From the NCBI GenBank assembly GCA_014650415.1, contig BMUX01000005.1, forward strand, positions 434,001 through 498,000: a stretch of DNA of 64,000 nt, in the 5' to 3' direction. A model generated the notes under the pieces. The model saw nothing but the letters and a program-made list of their open reading frames with translations, did not search any database and had not been told where the DNA came from. The DNA is from Streptomyces spiroverticillatus (lineage in GTDB: Bacteria > Actinomycetota > Actinomycetes > Streptomycetales > Streptomycetaceae). Below are positions 15,500 through 23,187 of this stretch, one piece after another; position 1 is the stretch's first letter; each line of letters begins with the position of its first letter. A program made the position numbers and the translations under genes.

Positions 15500-16588
15500 T
15501 CACGCCACCCGCAGATCCTCGATCGCGTCCTCGTCCCACTCGATGCCCAGCCCCGGGGCCTCGGGCGGGACGACGCACCCGTCCTCGATCCGCAGCTCGC
15601 TCCGGGTGATCGCCCCCAGCTGGGGGATGTGCTCGACATACATCCCGGCGGGGACCGCGCAGGCGAGGCTCGCGTGCAGTTCCATCAGGAAGTGCGGGGC
15701 GACCTTGACGTTGAAGGCCTCCGCCGCGTGGGCGATCTTCAGCCAGGGGGTGATGCCGCCGACCCGCGCGACGTCGGCCTGTACGATCCCGGCCGCACCC
15801 GCCGACAGGTACGCGGCGAAGTGGCCCGCGCTGTACATGGACTCGCCGACCGCGACGGGGATCGTCGTGGACCGGGCGAGCCGCAGATGCCCGTCGACGT
15901 CCTCCGCAGGCAGGGGCTCCTCGAACCAGGCGAGGTCGTACGGCTCGAAGAGCCGGGCCCGGCGGATCGCCTCCGCCCCGGTCAGCGACTGATTCGCGTC
16001 CACCATCAGCTCGAACCCGGGCCCGACGGCCTCCCGTACGGCAGCCAGCCGCGCGGCGTCCTCGGCCCCCGACGGCTTGCCCACCTTCAGCTTCGCCCCC
16101 CGAAGTCCCTTGCGCTGAGCGGCGGTTACGTTCTCGACGAGCTCGGCCCCGCTGAGGTGCAGCCAGCCGCCCTCCGTGTCGTACACCGGGAGCCGCTCGT
16201 GCGCCCCGCCCGCCAGCCGCCACAACGGCTCGCCCGCGCGCAGACACCGCAGGTCCCACAGCGCGGTGTCGACGGCGGCCAGCGCGAGCGAGGTGAGCAC
16301 CCCGAAGGCGGTGGCCCGGGTGGCGTACAGCATCCGCGTCCAGAGCGCCTCCACATTTCGCGCATCCTGCCCGACGACGACCTCGGCGAGGTGGTCCCGG
16401 AGCAGTGCGACAACGGAGGAGCCACCGGTGCCGATCGTGTAGGAATAGCCGACCCCGGTGAGCCCGTCATCCGTGGACACGGTCACCAGCACGGTCTCCT
16501 GCCGCACAAAGGTCTGCACGGCATCGGTCCGCAGGACCTCGGGCTCGATGTGCACCATCCGGACATCCACGCCGACGATCTTGGACAC
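15500..16588 (-). CDS. enolase-superfamily (mandelate racemase/muconate lactonizing) enzyme
   Basis: A 362-aa protein with capping and barrel domains. The catalytic set is intact: K166 and K168 (AKLKVG), metal ligands D197 (VDAN), E223 (WFEEP) and E249 (VGES), and H299 (VAPHF). KxK plus His suggests either racemase/epimerase or acid-sugar dehydratase chemistry. It is divergent from an L-rhamnose mutarotase and its GntR regulator, which points to a deoxysugar acid such as rhamnonate or fuconate; the precise substrate is inference. The start ATG at 16588 opens directly into the family N-terminus (MSKIVGVDVRMVHIEPEVLR). Confidence 0.82.
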   Translation of the reverse strand: MSKIVGVDVRMVHIEPEVLRTDAVQTFVRQETVLVTVSTDDGLTGVGYSYTIGTGGSSVVALLRDHLAEVVVGQDARNVEALWTRMLYATRATAFGVLTSLALAAVDTALWDLRCLRAGEPLWRLAGGAHERLPVYDTEGGWLHLSGAELVENVTAAQRKGLRGAKLKVGKPSGAEDAARLAAVREAVGPGFELMVDANQSLTGAEAIRRARLFEPYDLAWFEEPLPAEDVDGHLRLARSTTIPVAVGESMYSAGHFAAYLSAGAAGIVQADVARVGGITPWLKIAHAAEAFNVKVAPHFLMELHASLACAVPAGMYVEHIPQLGAITRSELRIEDGCVVPPEAPGLGIEWDEDAIEDLRVA

Positions 16589-16696
16589 GCTGCCTCCCGG
16601 GCGAACTCGTTCAACTCACCTGCACATGAGGGGAATCAGCCAAGACTCTCTCCTCGTCACGGGATTTCCTATAGCTTTCGCGCAGGAGGTGATCCC

Positions 16697-17020
16697 ATGC
16701 AGCGGATCGCGCAGGTCATCCGGGTCAGGCCCGAAAAGCTCGCGGAGTACGTGGAGTTGCACGCGGCCGTGCCCGAGCCCGTGCTCGCCCGGCTGCGCGC
16801 CAGCCACATCGCCAACTACTCGATCCATCTGCTGGGCGACCGGCTCTTCAGCTACTTCGAGTACCACGGCGACGACCTCGCCGCCGATCTCGCGGTGATG
16901 GCCGACGACCCGGCCACCCAGGAGTGGTGGAAGCTGACCGACCCCTGCCAGGAACGGGTGCCGGAAGCGCGTGACGGAGAGTGGTGGGCGGCCGCGGAGC
17001 AGGTATTTCTCATGGAATGA
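16697..17020 (+). CDS. L-rhamnose mutarotase family protein
   Basis: A 107-aa RhaM-type ferredoxin-like protein that interconverts the anomers of L-rhamnose (or a related 6-deoxysugar). Y18 and H22 (YVELHAAV) correspond to the catalytic pair of the family, and the Trp pair W77-W78 (EWWKLTDPCQ) lines the sugar site. An excellent Shine-Dalgarno, AGGAGGT, lies 8 nt before the ATG. It is followed 39 bp downstream by a GntR regulator and is divergent from the enolase-superfamily gene, forming a small deoxysugar module. No rhamnose isomerase, kinase or transporter is next to it, so the rest of the pathway must be elsewhere. Confidence 0.87.
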   Translation: MQRIAQVIRVRPEKLAEYVELHAAVPEPVLARLRASHIANYSIHLLGDRLFSYFEYHGDDLAADLAVMADDPATQEWWKLTDPCQERVPEARDGEWWAAAEQVFLME

Positions 17021-17059
17021 GCGGATTCGGGGCCGTCGACTGCCCCTAGAATCGCGCCC

Positions 17060-17722
17060 ATGAGCGAGCGTCAAGTACTGGCCGACAGCGTCTACGAAGC
17101 CGCCAAGGCCATGGTCATGGACCACGAAATAGAGCCTGGCGCCCGCGTCGGCATCGACTCCCTCGCCCGCACGCTCCGGGTCTCGCCCACCCCGGTGCGC
17201 GAGGCCCTGGCCCGCCTGGAGTCGGACGGCCTGGTCACCAAACGCTCCCTGGCCGGCTACCGGGCCACCGAACTCCTCACCCCGCAGGGCCTGGAGGAGC
17301 TCTTCGAGATGCGCCTCCTGCTGGAGCCGCGGGCCGCCGCCCTCGCGGCCGAGAACGCCACGGACGCCCAGCTCGACACCATGGAGAGCCTGGCCGAGCA
17401 GATGCGGGGCGTGCCCGAGTCGGGTGAACGCTTCGCGGTCTTCCGCGAGTTCGTCGCCCTCGACCAGCGCTTCCACGACACGGTCGCGGCGGCGGCCCAC
17501 CGCCCGCTGCTCGCGGACGCCGTCGAACGTCTCCACTCCCACCTGCACCTCTTCCGCCTCGCGAGCATCCCGGGCGCGGGCCCGCAGACCCTGGCGGAAC
17601 ACGACAGGATCCTGCGGGCCGTACTGCGCCGCAGCCCGGAGCGGGCGGCCGAAGCCATGACCGAGCACCTCACCAGAAGCCTGGAACGCCAGCGCGGGAG
17701 GCAACACCCTCGCGCCAGTTGA
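17060..17722 (+). CDS. GntR-family transcriptional regulator, FCD subfamily
   Basis: A 220-aa regulator. The N-terminal GntR winged helix covers about residues 1-75, with the recognition region RTLRVSPTPVREALARLESD. The C-terminal FCD helical bundle follows (LFEMRLLLEPRAAALAAE, FVALDQRFHDTVAAAAHRPL, HDRILRAVLRRSPERAAEAM), with Asp/His metal-ligand positions typical of sugar-acid sensors. It probably controls the adjacent mutarotase and the divergent enolase-superfamily gene; the 108-bp region between those genes contains CCTATAG-type sequence that could be its operator, but I could not fix a consensus. Confidence 0.88.
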   Translation: MSERQVLADSVYEAAKAMVMDHEIEPGARVGIDSLARTLRVSPTPVREALARLESDGLVTKRSLAGYRATELLTPQGLEELFEMRLLLEPRAAALAAENATDAQLDTMESLAEQMRGVPESGERFAVFREFVALDQRFHDTVAAAAHRPLLADAVERLHSHLHLFRLASIPGAGPQTLAEHDRILRAVLRRSPERAAEAMTEHLTRSLERQRGRQHPRAS

Positions 17723-17734
17723 GCCCCCCTCGCT

Positions 17735-18649
17735 TCACGCCGGACGTGCGCCCACCCTCACGACCGCTTCCGCACCCGAGCGGCAGGCCGCCGCAGCCGC
17801 CTCCGTGTCGGACGCCCCGGCGAGGCGTGCGGCGAGGAATCCGCCGGTGAAGGCGTCGCCCGCGCCCGTCGAGTCGACCGGGGCGCGGACCGGGACGGCG
17901 GCAACCCGGGAGATCACTGTTCCGGAGGCGGCCAGGAGCGCGCCGCGCTCGCCGAGAGTGACCGCGACCGTGGGGATGCGACGGCTCAACTCGGCTGCCG
18001 CTTCGGCAGGTTCCGGAAGGCCGGTCAGCAGGCGGGCCTCGTCGGCGTTGGGCAGAAGGAGGTCCACGTTCTCGACGGCGGCCAGGAAGCGGTCGACGCC
18101 CAGTTCGGCGAGGAAGCCGGCGGAGGCGGGGTCCACGCTCGTCGGGATGCCCCGGCGGCGGGCCTCCCGCAGGGCGAGGAGGGCGGTGGCCCGGCTGGCG
18201 GGGGCGAAGAGGAGGTAGCCGGAGACGTGCAGGTGGCCGATGCCGTCGAGGAGGGAGGGCGTCCAGTCGGCGGGGGAGAGGCGCAGGGCCGCGCCGCTGT
18301 CGGTGAGGAAGGTGCGCTCGGCGTCGGCGTCGACGAGCGCGACCACGGTGGCGGTCGGCGCATCCTCGTCGACGGCGAGCTCCGCCCGTACCCCGGCGCG
18401 GTGCAGGACGTCCCGGTGCCAGGCGGCGGAGTCGGCGCCGACGCGGGCGAGCAGGCGCACGTCGCGGCAGCCCCGACGCGCCGCCCAGCAGGCGACGTTC
18501 GCCCCGGCCCCGCCGGGCAGCGTGCGGATGCGGGCCGCCGTGTCCGTACCCCGGGCGGGCGCCGTGGTGTGCCGTACGACCACGTCCGTGACGACGTCCC
18601 CGACGACGAGCAGGCCGCCACCACTCACCGCACCACCACTGCCACTCAC
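17735..18649 (-). CDS. psuK: PfkB-family carbohydrate kinase, probable pseudouridine kinase
   Basis: A 304-aa ribokinase-like kinase. Family signatures are the N-terminal GGAGANVACWAARRG loop and the C-terminal anion-hole motif APVDSTGAGDAFTGGF, where the Asp of GAGD is the catalytic base. Position is the main evidence for substrate: its GTG start overlaps the psuG stop by 4 nt (GTGA), and PsuK-PsuG pairs phosphorylate pseudouridine and then split it to uracil and ribose 5-phosphate. A second in-frame GTG at 18628 would trim seven residues. Ribokinase or another sugar kinase activity cannot be excluded. Confidence 0.8.
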   Translation of the reverse strand: MSGSGGAVSGGGLLVVGDVVTDVVVRHTTAPARGTDTAARIRTLPGGAGANVACWAARRGCRDVRLLARVGADSAAWHRDVLHRAGVRAELAVDEDAPTATVVALVDADAERTFLTDSGAALRLSPADWTPSLLDGIGHLHVSGYLLFAPASRATALLALREARRRGIPTSVDPASAGFLAELGVDRFLAAVENVDLLLPNADEARLLTGLPEPAEAAAELSRRIPTVAVTLGERGALLAASGTVISRVAAVPVRAPVDSTGAGDAFTGGFLAARLAGASDTEAAAAACRSGAEAVVRVGARPA

Positions 18650-19593
18650 CGCGCCGCCGCCACCGCTGTCGCGATCCGGGCGGCCAGTGCCACGTTTCCG
18701 CGCACCGCCGCCAGGTTGGCCTCCAGCGATGCCCCCGCCGTGTGCCGCATCAGGTGGTCGAGCAGGAACGGTGTGACGGCCTGGCCCGCGATGCCCTTCT
18801 CCCGGCACGCTTCGAGCGCTTCGGCCAGTACCCGGTCGTGGAGCTCCGGGTCCAACTGGGCCGCCTCCGGTACGGGGTTGGCGACGATCAGCGCCGACTC
18901 CGGGCCGCCGAGCGCCTCCCGGGCCCGCATCACCTCCGCGACGTCCTCGGGGGTGCGCACCGTCCAGTCGACGGGCTCGCCCGAGGACGTGAGGTAGAAG
19001 CCGGGGAAGTGCGCGGTGCCGTAGCCGAGCACGCCGACGCCGAGTGTCTCCAGGCGCTGGAGCGTGGCCGGAACGTCCAGGATCGACTTCACCCCGGCGC
19101 AGACCACGGTGATGCCGGTACGTGCGAGCAGCCGCAGGTCCGCCGACTCGTCCTGGGTCTCGGTCCACTCGCGGTGTACGCCGCCGAGGCCCCCGGTCGC
19201 GAACACCCGCAGCCCCGCCCGGGCGGCCAGGAACGCCGTGGCGGACACCGTCGTCGCGCCGCTCGCTCCCGCCGCCAGTGCGGGCGCGAGGTCCCGGTGG
19301 CCCAGCTTCCGTATCTCCGGGTCGTCGGCGACCCTCGTCAACTCCCCTTCGCGCAGGCCGACATGGGCGCGTCCGTCCAGTACGGCGATGGTGGCCGGGA
19401 CGGCCCCCGCGGAACGTACGAGTTCCTCCAGCTCCAGGGCGACCCGGAGATTGCGGGGGCGCGGCAGACCGTGCGCGATGATCGTCGATTCGAGGGCGAC
19501 GACGGGCCGGCGGGCGGCGAGAGCGTCCCGCACCTCGGCGGAGAGCGAAGCTTCGTACCGTCGGTTGCCGTCCGTGGGTGTGTTGGATGCCAT
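18646..19593 (-). CDS. psuG: pseudouridine-5'-phosphate glycosidase
   Basis: A 315-aa enzyme cleaving the C-C glycosidic bond of pseudouridine 5'-phosphate to uracil and ribose 5-phosphate. Conserved family blocks are VALESTIIAHGLPRP (catalytic Glu), GHRDLAPALAAGASGATTVS, FATGGLGGVHR, VVCAGVKSILDVPATLQRLE (catalytic Lys region) and TPFLLDHLMRHT. Length is normal. The ATG at 19593 was chosen over upstream in-frame codons because it directly precedes the conserved region. Coupled to the PfkB kinase, it forms a nucleoside salvage or RNA-degradation module. The operon is convergent with the GntR gene. Confidence 0.92.
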   Translation of the reverse strand: MASNTPTDGNRRYEASLSAEVRDALAARRPVVALESTIIAHGLPRPRNLRVALELEELVRSAGAVPATIAVLDGRAHVGLREGELTRVADDPEIRKLGHRDLAPALAAGASGATTVSATAFLAARAGLRVFATGGLGGVHREWTETQDESADLRLLARTGITVVCAGVKSILDVPATLQRLETLGVGVLGYGTAHFPGFYLTSSGEPVDWTVRTPEDVAEVMRAREALGGPESALIVANPVPEAAQLDPELHDRVLAEALEACREKGIAGQAVTPFLLDHLMRHTAGASLEANLAAVRGNVALAARIATAVAAAR

Positions 19594-19645
19594 GCCCCAT
19601 CCCTGGCGCGCGTGGGGCGGGCGCAAACCACCGGTGCGCCCGCCG

Positions 19646-22147
19646 TCAGCCCCCGACCCCCTCCGGGCGGACGGTCTGGCGTTCCGGGGTGTCCTGTTGT
19701 TGGAGTTCGCGGGAGGCCTCCTTGTGGAGGTCGGCCATGCGGGAGAGGGTCGCGTCGCGGGTGGCCGTGTCGTTGGCCGCGGCGGCGTCCTTCAGTTGGG
19801 CGGCGAGGTCGAGGACGCGGCGGGCCAGGGCCGAGGAGAGGCGGCCCTGGGAGGCGGAGGCGATGGCGGAGAGGGCGCGGTAGAGGTCGTAGCCGAGGCG
19901 GTCCTTGAGGGCGATGACCTCTTCGGCCACGGCGTACGCGCCCGGGAGGTCGCCGTCCTTGCGGAGGGAGCGGATCTCGGCGTTGTTGCGGCGCATGGAC
20001 TCGAGGTCGTCGGTGGACATCAGGTGGGGGACGTAGCGGGGGTAGAGCGCGGAGAGGGCGGAGGCCCAGCGGACCGTGTCCTGCTGCTCGCGGCGGCGGC
20101 GGGCGTCGTCCAGGAGGTGGTCGAGGGTGCCGCTGGTGCTGCCGCCGGCGAGGAGGGCGCGCAGGCGGTTCTCTGTTTCTTCGAGCTGGGCGACCTCGGC
20201 GGGTTCGAGTTCGTGCTGCCAGTTGGCGAGGTAGGTGACGTAGTCGCGGTGGACGTTCAGGACGCGGCCGCGGAACTTGCTGGTCAGGGGGTTGCGGTTG
20301 AGTTTGACCGCATGCCATTCGGCGTTGTCGATGCGGAATTCCAGGTCGATGATGCGGTCGCTGTTCAGACGGGCCCGGATGACGAGGGAGCGGGTGCCCG
20401 TGATGTCCTCTTCGATTTCGTAGGTGTGGCTGGCGCACAGGTCGTTGAGGTGGGCGGGCTGCTGGTCGCCCTCGCGGAGGAGGATTTCCAGCATGTCGCC
20501 CTTGCGGCCGGTCAGCTGGAAGTCCTTGACGTGCCAGTCGGTGGGGTAGGACTCGCCGGCCTCGACGAGGACGCGGAGGGTTCCGTCTTTTTGCTGGATC
20601 CCGAAGGGGAGGGCTGTCACTTCGAGCGGGGTGGAGACGGCGAATTCCTTGTCGCAGTGCGAGCAGGCGCTCAGACCTGCGGAGTTGACCATTCCGCAGC
20701 TCGGGCACTTGAGGCCCGCGAAACCGGGGAGCGGCTCTTCGCAGAGGGAGCAGAGCATCGCGGCGGCCGGGTTCTCCTCGCCGCACTGTGAGCATTCGAC
20801 GACGGTGGCCTTGACGGGGGGCGGAGTGAGGGCGGACAGGTCCGTCGTGCAGACCGGGCAGGTGGTGCTTCCGGCGGGGGCCGGGACGTGGCAGACCGGG
20901 CAGTCGACGGTCGCCGCGCCGACGAGCGGGGCCGCGCAGCCGGTGCAGGTGTCGGCCTCGATCGGGTTGACCGCGTGGCAGCCCGGGCAGGTCAGCTCCT
21001 CCAGGATCGCCGACTGCACCGCCGCGCCCAGGGCCACGCAGTGCATGGGGTCGATGTCCGTACGCAGGCGCTCCTCGCCGAAGATCGCGGCCAGGTTCTC
21101 CCGTACGAGAGGAATCGAGCTGGAACCACCCACCAGCAGCACCTGCTCGACGTCCTCCGGGAGGTGGTCGATACGGGTGAGGGCCTGGGTGGTGTGGTCG
21201 ACGGTCGCGGCGATCGGCGTCGCGATCAGGGCTTCCAGGACGGGACGGTCCACCCGCTGTTCGAGGGTCGCGCCCTGTGTGCCGAGGGGGGAGACGGTGA
21301 CGTCCGTGGCGTCTGCCTGGGAGAGGCGGATCTTGGCCTGCTCGGCGGCCCGGCGCAGGCGGTGGCCGTCGGTGGGGGCGGGGACGTAGTTCTGCGGGTT
21401 CTTGTCCTTCTGCCAGCGTTCCTTGAGGCGGGCGGCGAGCAGGTCGTCGAAGTCCGTGCCGCCCAGCAGGTTGTCGCCGCCCAGCGACATGACGTCGAGA
21501 TAGCCGGGCGCGGTGTTGAGGACGGAGACGTCGAAGGTGCCGCCGCCCAGGTCGTACACGACGAAGGTGGCGGGGGCCGCGTCCTGAGGGCGGGTCAGGC
21601 CGTGGGCCAGGGCCGCCGAGGTCGGCTCGACCAGGACGCGTACGACATGCAGGCCCGCCAGCTCGCCCGCCGCCCGGGTCGCCGCGAGCTGCCGTTCGCC
21701 GAAGTAGGCGGGCGCGGTGATCACAGCCCGGTCGAAGACGACCCCGAGCCGGGACTCCACGTCCGTCTTGAGGCGGCGCAGGATGATCGCGGAGATCTGT
21801 ACGGGCGTGTACTGGTGCGGGCCGAGGCGGATCAGGATGCCGCCGTCGCCGCCCTCGCCGAAGTGCGCGGCCGCGTCGCCCATGCGGGCCAGCGCCTCCT
21901 GCACGGCGGGCTCGCCGAACTTCCGGCCCATGAAGCGCTTCACCGAGGTGACGACCCTGCCGGGGTCCCGGTCCAGCCAGCGCAGTGCCTCCTGGCCCAC
22001 GAGCAGGCCGCCGTCCTCGGTGACGCCGACCGCGGACGCCATGCTGAGCCGGTCGTTCGCGACGGGGAGCACCTCGGGGGCGCCGTTCTTCATCCAGGCG
22101 ACCACGGAGTTGGTGGTGCCGAGGTCGATGCCGAGGGTTCTGTGCAC
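19646..22147 (-). CDS. Hsp70-family protein with four zinc ribbons
   Basis: An 833-aa atypical chaperone-like ATPase. Residues 1 to ~380 are an Hsp70 nucleotide-binding domain with phosphate-1 (GIDLGTTNSVVAW), phosphate-2 (VVYDLGGGTFDVSVL) and adenosine motifs (LLVGGSSSIPLVRENL). Instead of a DnaK substrate domain, residues ~385-505 carry four successive CxxC-CxxC zinc ribbons (CPGC/CTGC, CPVC/CPVC, CSQC/CSLC, CPSC/CSHC). A ~330-residue C-terminal part follows, first beta-rich, then helical. The start is GTG at 22147. It is last in an operon after a GrpE-like gene, a J-like gene and a TPR gene, so it looks like a dedicated chaperone machine with its own co-factors; clients are unknown. Confidence 0.85.
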   Translation of the reverse strand: MHRTLGIDLGTTNSVVAWMKNGAPEVLPVANDRLSMASAVGVTEDGGLLVGQEALRWLDRDPGRVVTSVKRFMGRKFGEPAVQEALARMGDAAAHFGEGGDGGILIRLGPHQYTPVQISAIILRRLKTDVESRLGVVFDRAVITAPAYFGERQLAATRAAGELAGLHVVRVLVEPTSAALAHGLTRPQDAAPATFVVYDLGGGTFDVSVLNTAPGYLDVMSLGGDNLLGGTDFDDLLAARLKERWQKDKNPQNYVPAPTDGHRLRRAAEQAKIRLSQADATDVTVSPLGTQGATLEQRVDRPVLEALIATPIAATVDHTTQALTRIDHLPEDVEQVLLVGGSSSIPLVRENLAAIFGEERLRTDIDPMHCVALGAAVQSAILEELTCPGCHAVNPIEADTCTGCAAPLVGAATVDCPVCHVPAPAGSTTCPVCTTDLSALTPPPVKATVVECSQCGEENPAAAMLCSLCEEPLPGFAGLKCPSCGMVNSAGLSACSHCDKEFAVSTPLEVTALPFGIQQKDGTLRVLVEAGESYPTDWHVKDFQLTGRKGDMLEILLREGDQQPAHLNDLCASHTYEIEEDITGTRSLVIRARLNSDRIIDLEFRIDNAEWHAVKLNRNPLTSKFRGRVLNVHRDYVTYLANWQHELEPAEVAQLEETENRLRALLAGGSTSGTLDHLLDDARRRREQQDTVRWASALSALYPRYVPHLMSTDDLESMRRNNAEIRSLRKDGDLPGAYAVAEEVIALKDRLGYDLYRALSAIASASQGRLSSALARRVLDLAAQLKDAAAANDTATRDATLSRMADLHKEASRELQQQDTPERQTVRPEGVGG

Positions 22148-22212
22148 GGTACGTACCTTCGCTTCCGCGGAGCCGGAGGGACCAGGGGCCGTAGGTAGGG
22201 GAAGACGGCGAT

Positions 22213-22827
22213 TCAGGCGCGACGGTTGCGGCGCCTGCTTCGGGTGAGGCGCCGGAGCTGACGCCGGGGCGGCACGGGAGCCTTCGTCGGCGGTTCGGGA
22301 GCGGGGTCGGGCTCCGGGTCGGGGCCCGGCACGGCGACCACGACCAGGGCCTCGCGCAGCACCTCGTGGTCCGCGTAGAAGCCGGTCACCCGCTCCTCCA
22401 GGACCGTGTCGGCCGGCACGGAGGAGCGGGGCTCCCTGGCCACCACGTGCGAAATGCTCGGCACCGCCTTGCCGCCGACCAGGTCCATCGGCTCGACCCC
22501 CGCGGCGAGCAGGTGCTGGCGCAGGACGCGGTGCGCGGCCCCGATCTGCTCCTCCAGGAGTTCCGGCACGGGCTGCGTGGGGTTCGGGCCGTCCGCCTCG
22601 GTGCGCCGTACGGCGTCGGCCAGGATGTCGTCCACCTCCAGGAGGCCTTCGAGGAGGCTGCGCAGGGTGCGTTCCGCCGCGAGTCTCTTCTTCTCGAGGG
22701 CCTGGGCGCGGAACGTCAACTGCTTGATGCGGCGGTCCTGTTCGGGAGACGACGCGGCGGGGGTTTCCTCCGGTTCCGGCGAGGAGTGTTCGGAGGAGTG
22801 GTCCGAGGGGGACACGGGCACGGTCAC
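22213..22827 (-). CDS. GrpE-like nucleotide exchange factor
   Basis: A 204-aa protein. An acidic Ser/Pro-rich N-terminus leads to a predicted coiled coil at about residues 28-65 (QDRRIKQLTFRAQALEKKRL). A GrpE-like head follows (LAAGVEPMDLVGGKAVPSIS, the counterpart of GrpE's GVEPIDPVGEPFDP-type segment), and the tail is very basic (RRLTRSRRRNRRA). It presumably exchanges ADP on the neighbouring Hsp70. The start is GTG at 22827, overlapping the stop of the J-like gene by 4 nt. It differs from housekeeping GrpE by a shorter coiled coil and the Arg-rich tail. Confidence 0.75.
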   Translation of the reverse strand: MTVPVSPSDHSSEHSSPEPEETPAASSPEQDRRIKQLTFRAQALEKKRLAAERTLRSLLEGLLEVDDILADAVRRTEADGPNPTQPVPELLEEQIGAAHRVLRQHLLAAGVEPMDLVGGKAVPSISHVVAREPRSSVPADTVLEERVTGFYADHEVLREALVVVAVPGPDPEPDPAPEPPTKAPVPPRRQLRRLTRSRRRNRRA

Positions 22828-23180
22828 GAATCACTCCTGGGGAACGGGCCGAAACGGTCGGGTTCGAGCATGACGAGGGGCAGGTCGTTCACCAGGTGGT
22901 ACGCCACCGAATCGACGTGGGCGGTCAGTTCCTCCTCCGACAGCGCACCCAGCAACGGGGTGAGGAGGGCGGCCTTCAGCCTGCCGCTGGGCCGGGCGAG
23001 CGCGTTCGCCGCCCGCGAGACGTCGGCGCGGCGCTCCGGGTCGGCCATCCCCTTCAGCCGCGCCGCCCTGACCGCCTTGGCGTCGGCCCCGGGGGCGAGG
23101 CCGAGGAGGTCGTACGCGGTGGGGCCGAAAGGGGAGGCGGGGGCGGCCGGCGGGTCCGGGGGATTCGGGGGTGTCGTCAT
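22824..23180 (-). CDS. small J-domain-like protein lacking HPD
   Basis: A 118-aa protein. Residues 21-75 (TAYDLLGLAPGADAKAVRAA to ADVSRAANALARPSGRLKAA) follow the helix pattern of a J domain: YDLLGL start, a helix equivalent to II, and a closing helix resembling 'NEAYEVLSDP..R'. The HPD tripeptide needed to stimulate Hsp70 ATPase activity is missing; ADP (46-48) occurs near that position. It sits between the TPR gene and the GrpE-like gene in an Hsp70 operon, so it may be a degenerate or non-canonical J cochaperone. The similarity is weak and context carries much of the assignment. ATG at 23180. Confidence 0.6.
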   Translation of the reverse strand: MTTPPNPPDPPAAPASPFGPTAYDLLGLAPGADAKAVRAARLKGMADPERRADVSRAANALARPSGRLKAALLTPLLGALSEEELTAHVDSVAYHLVNDLPLVMLEPDRFGPFPRSDS

Positions 23181-23187
23181 CGCGGGA

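Noticed and set aside
16589..16696. CCTATAG-type GntR operator
   Set aside because: Only one short imperfect match; no repeated or symmetrical site strong enough to call.
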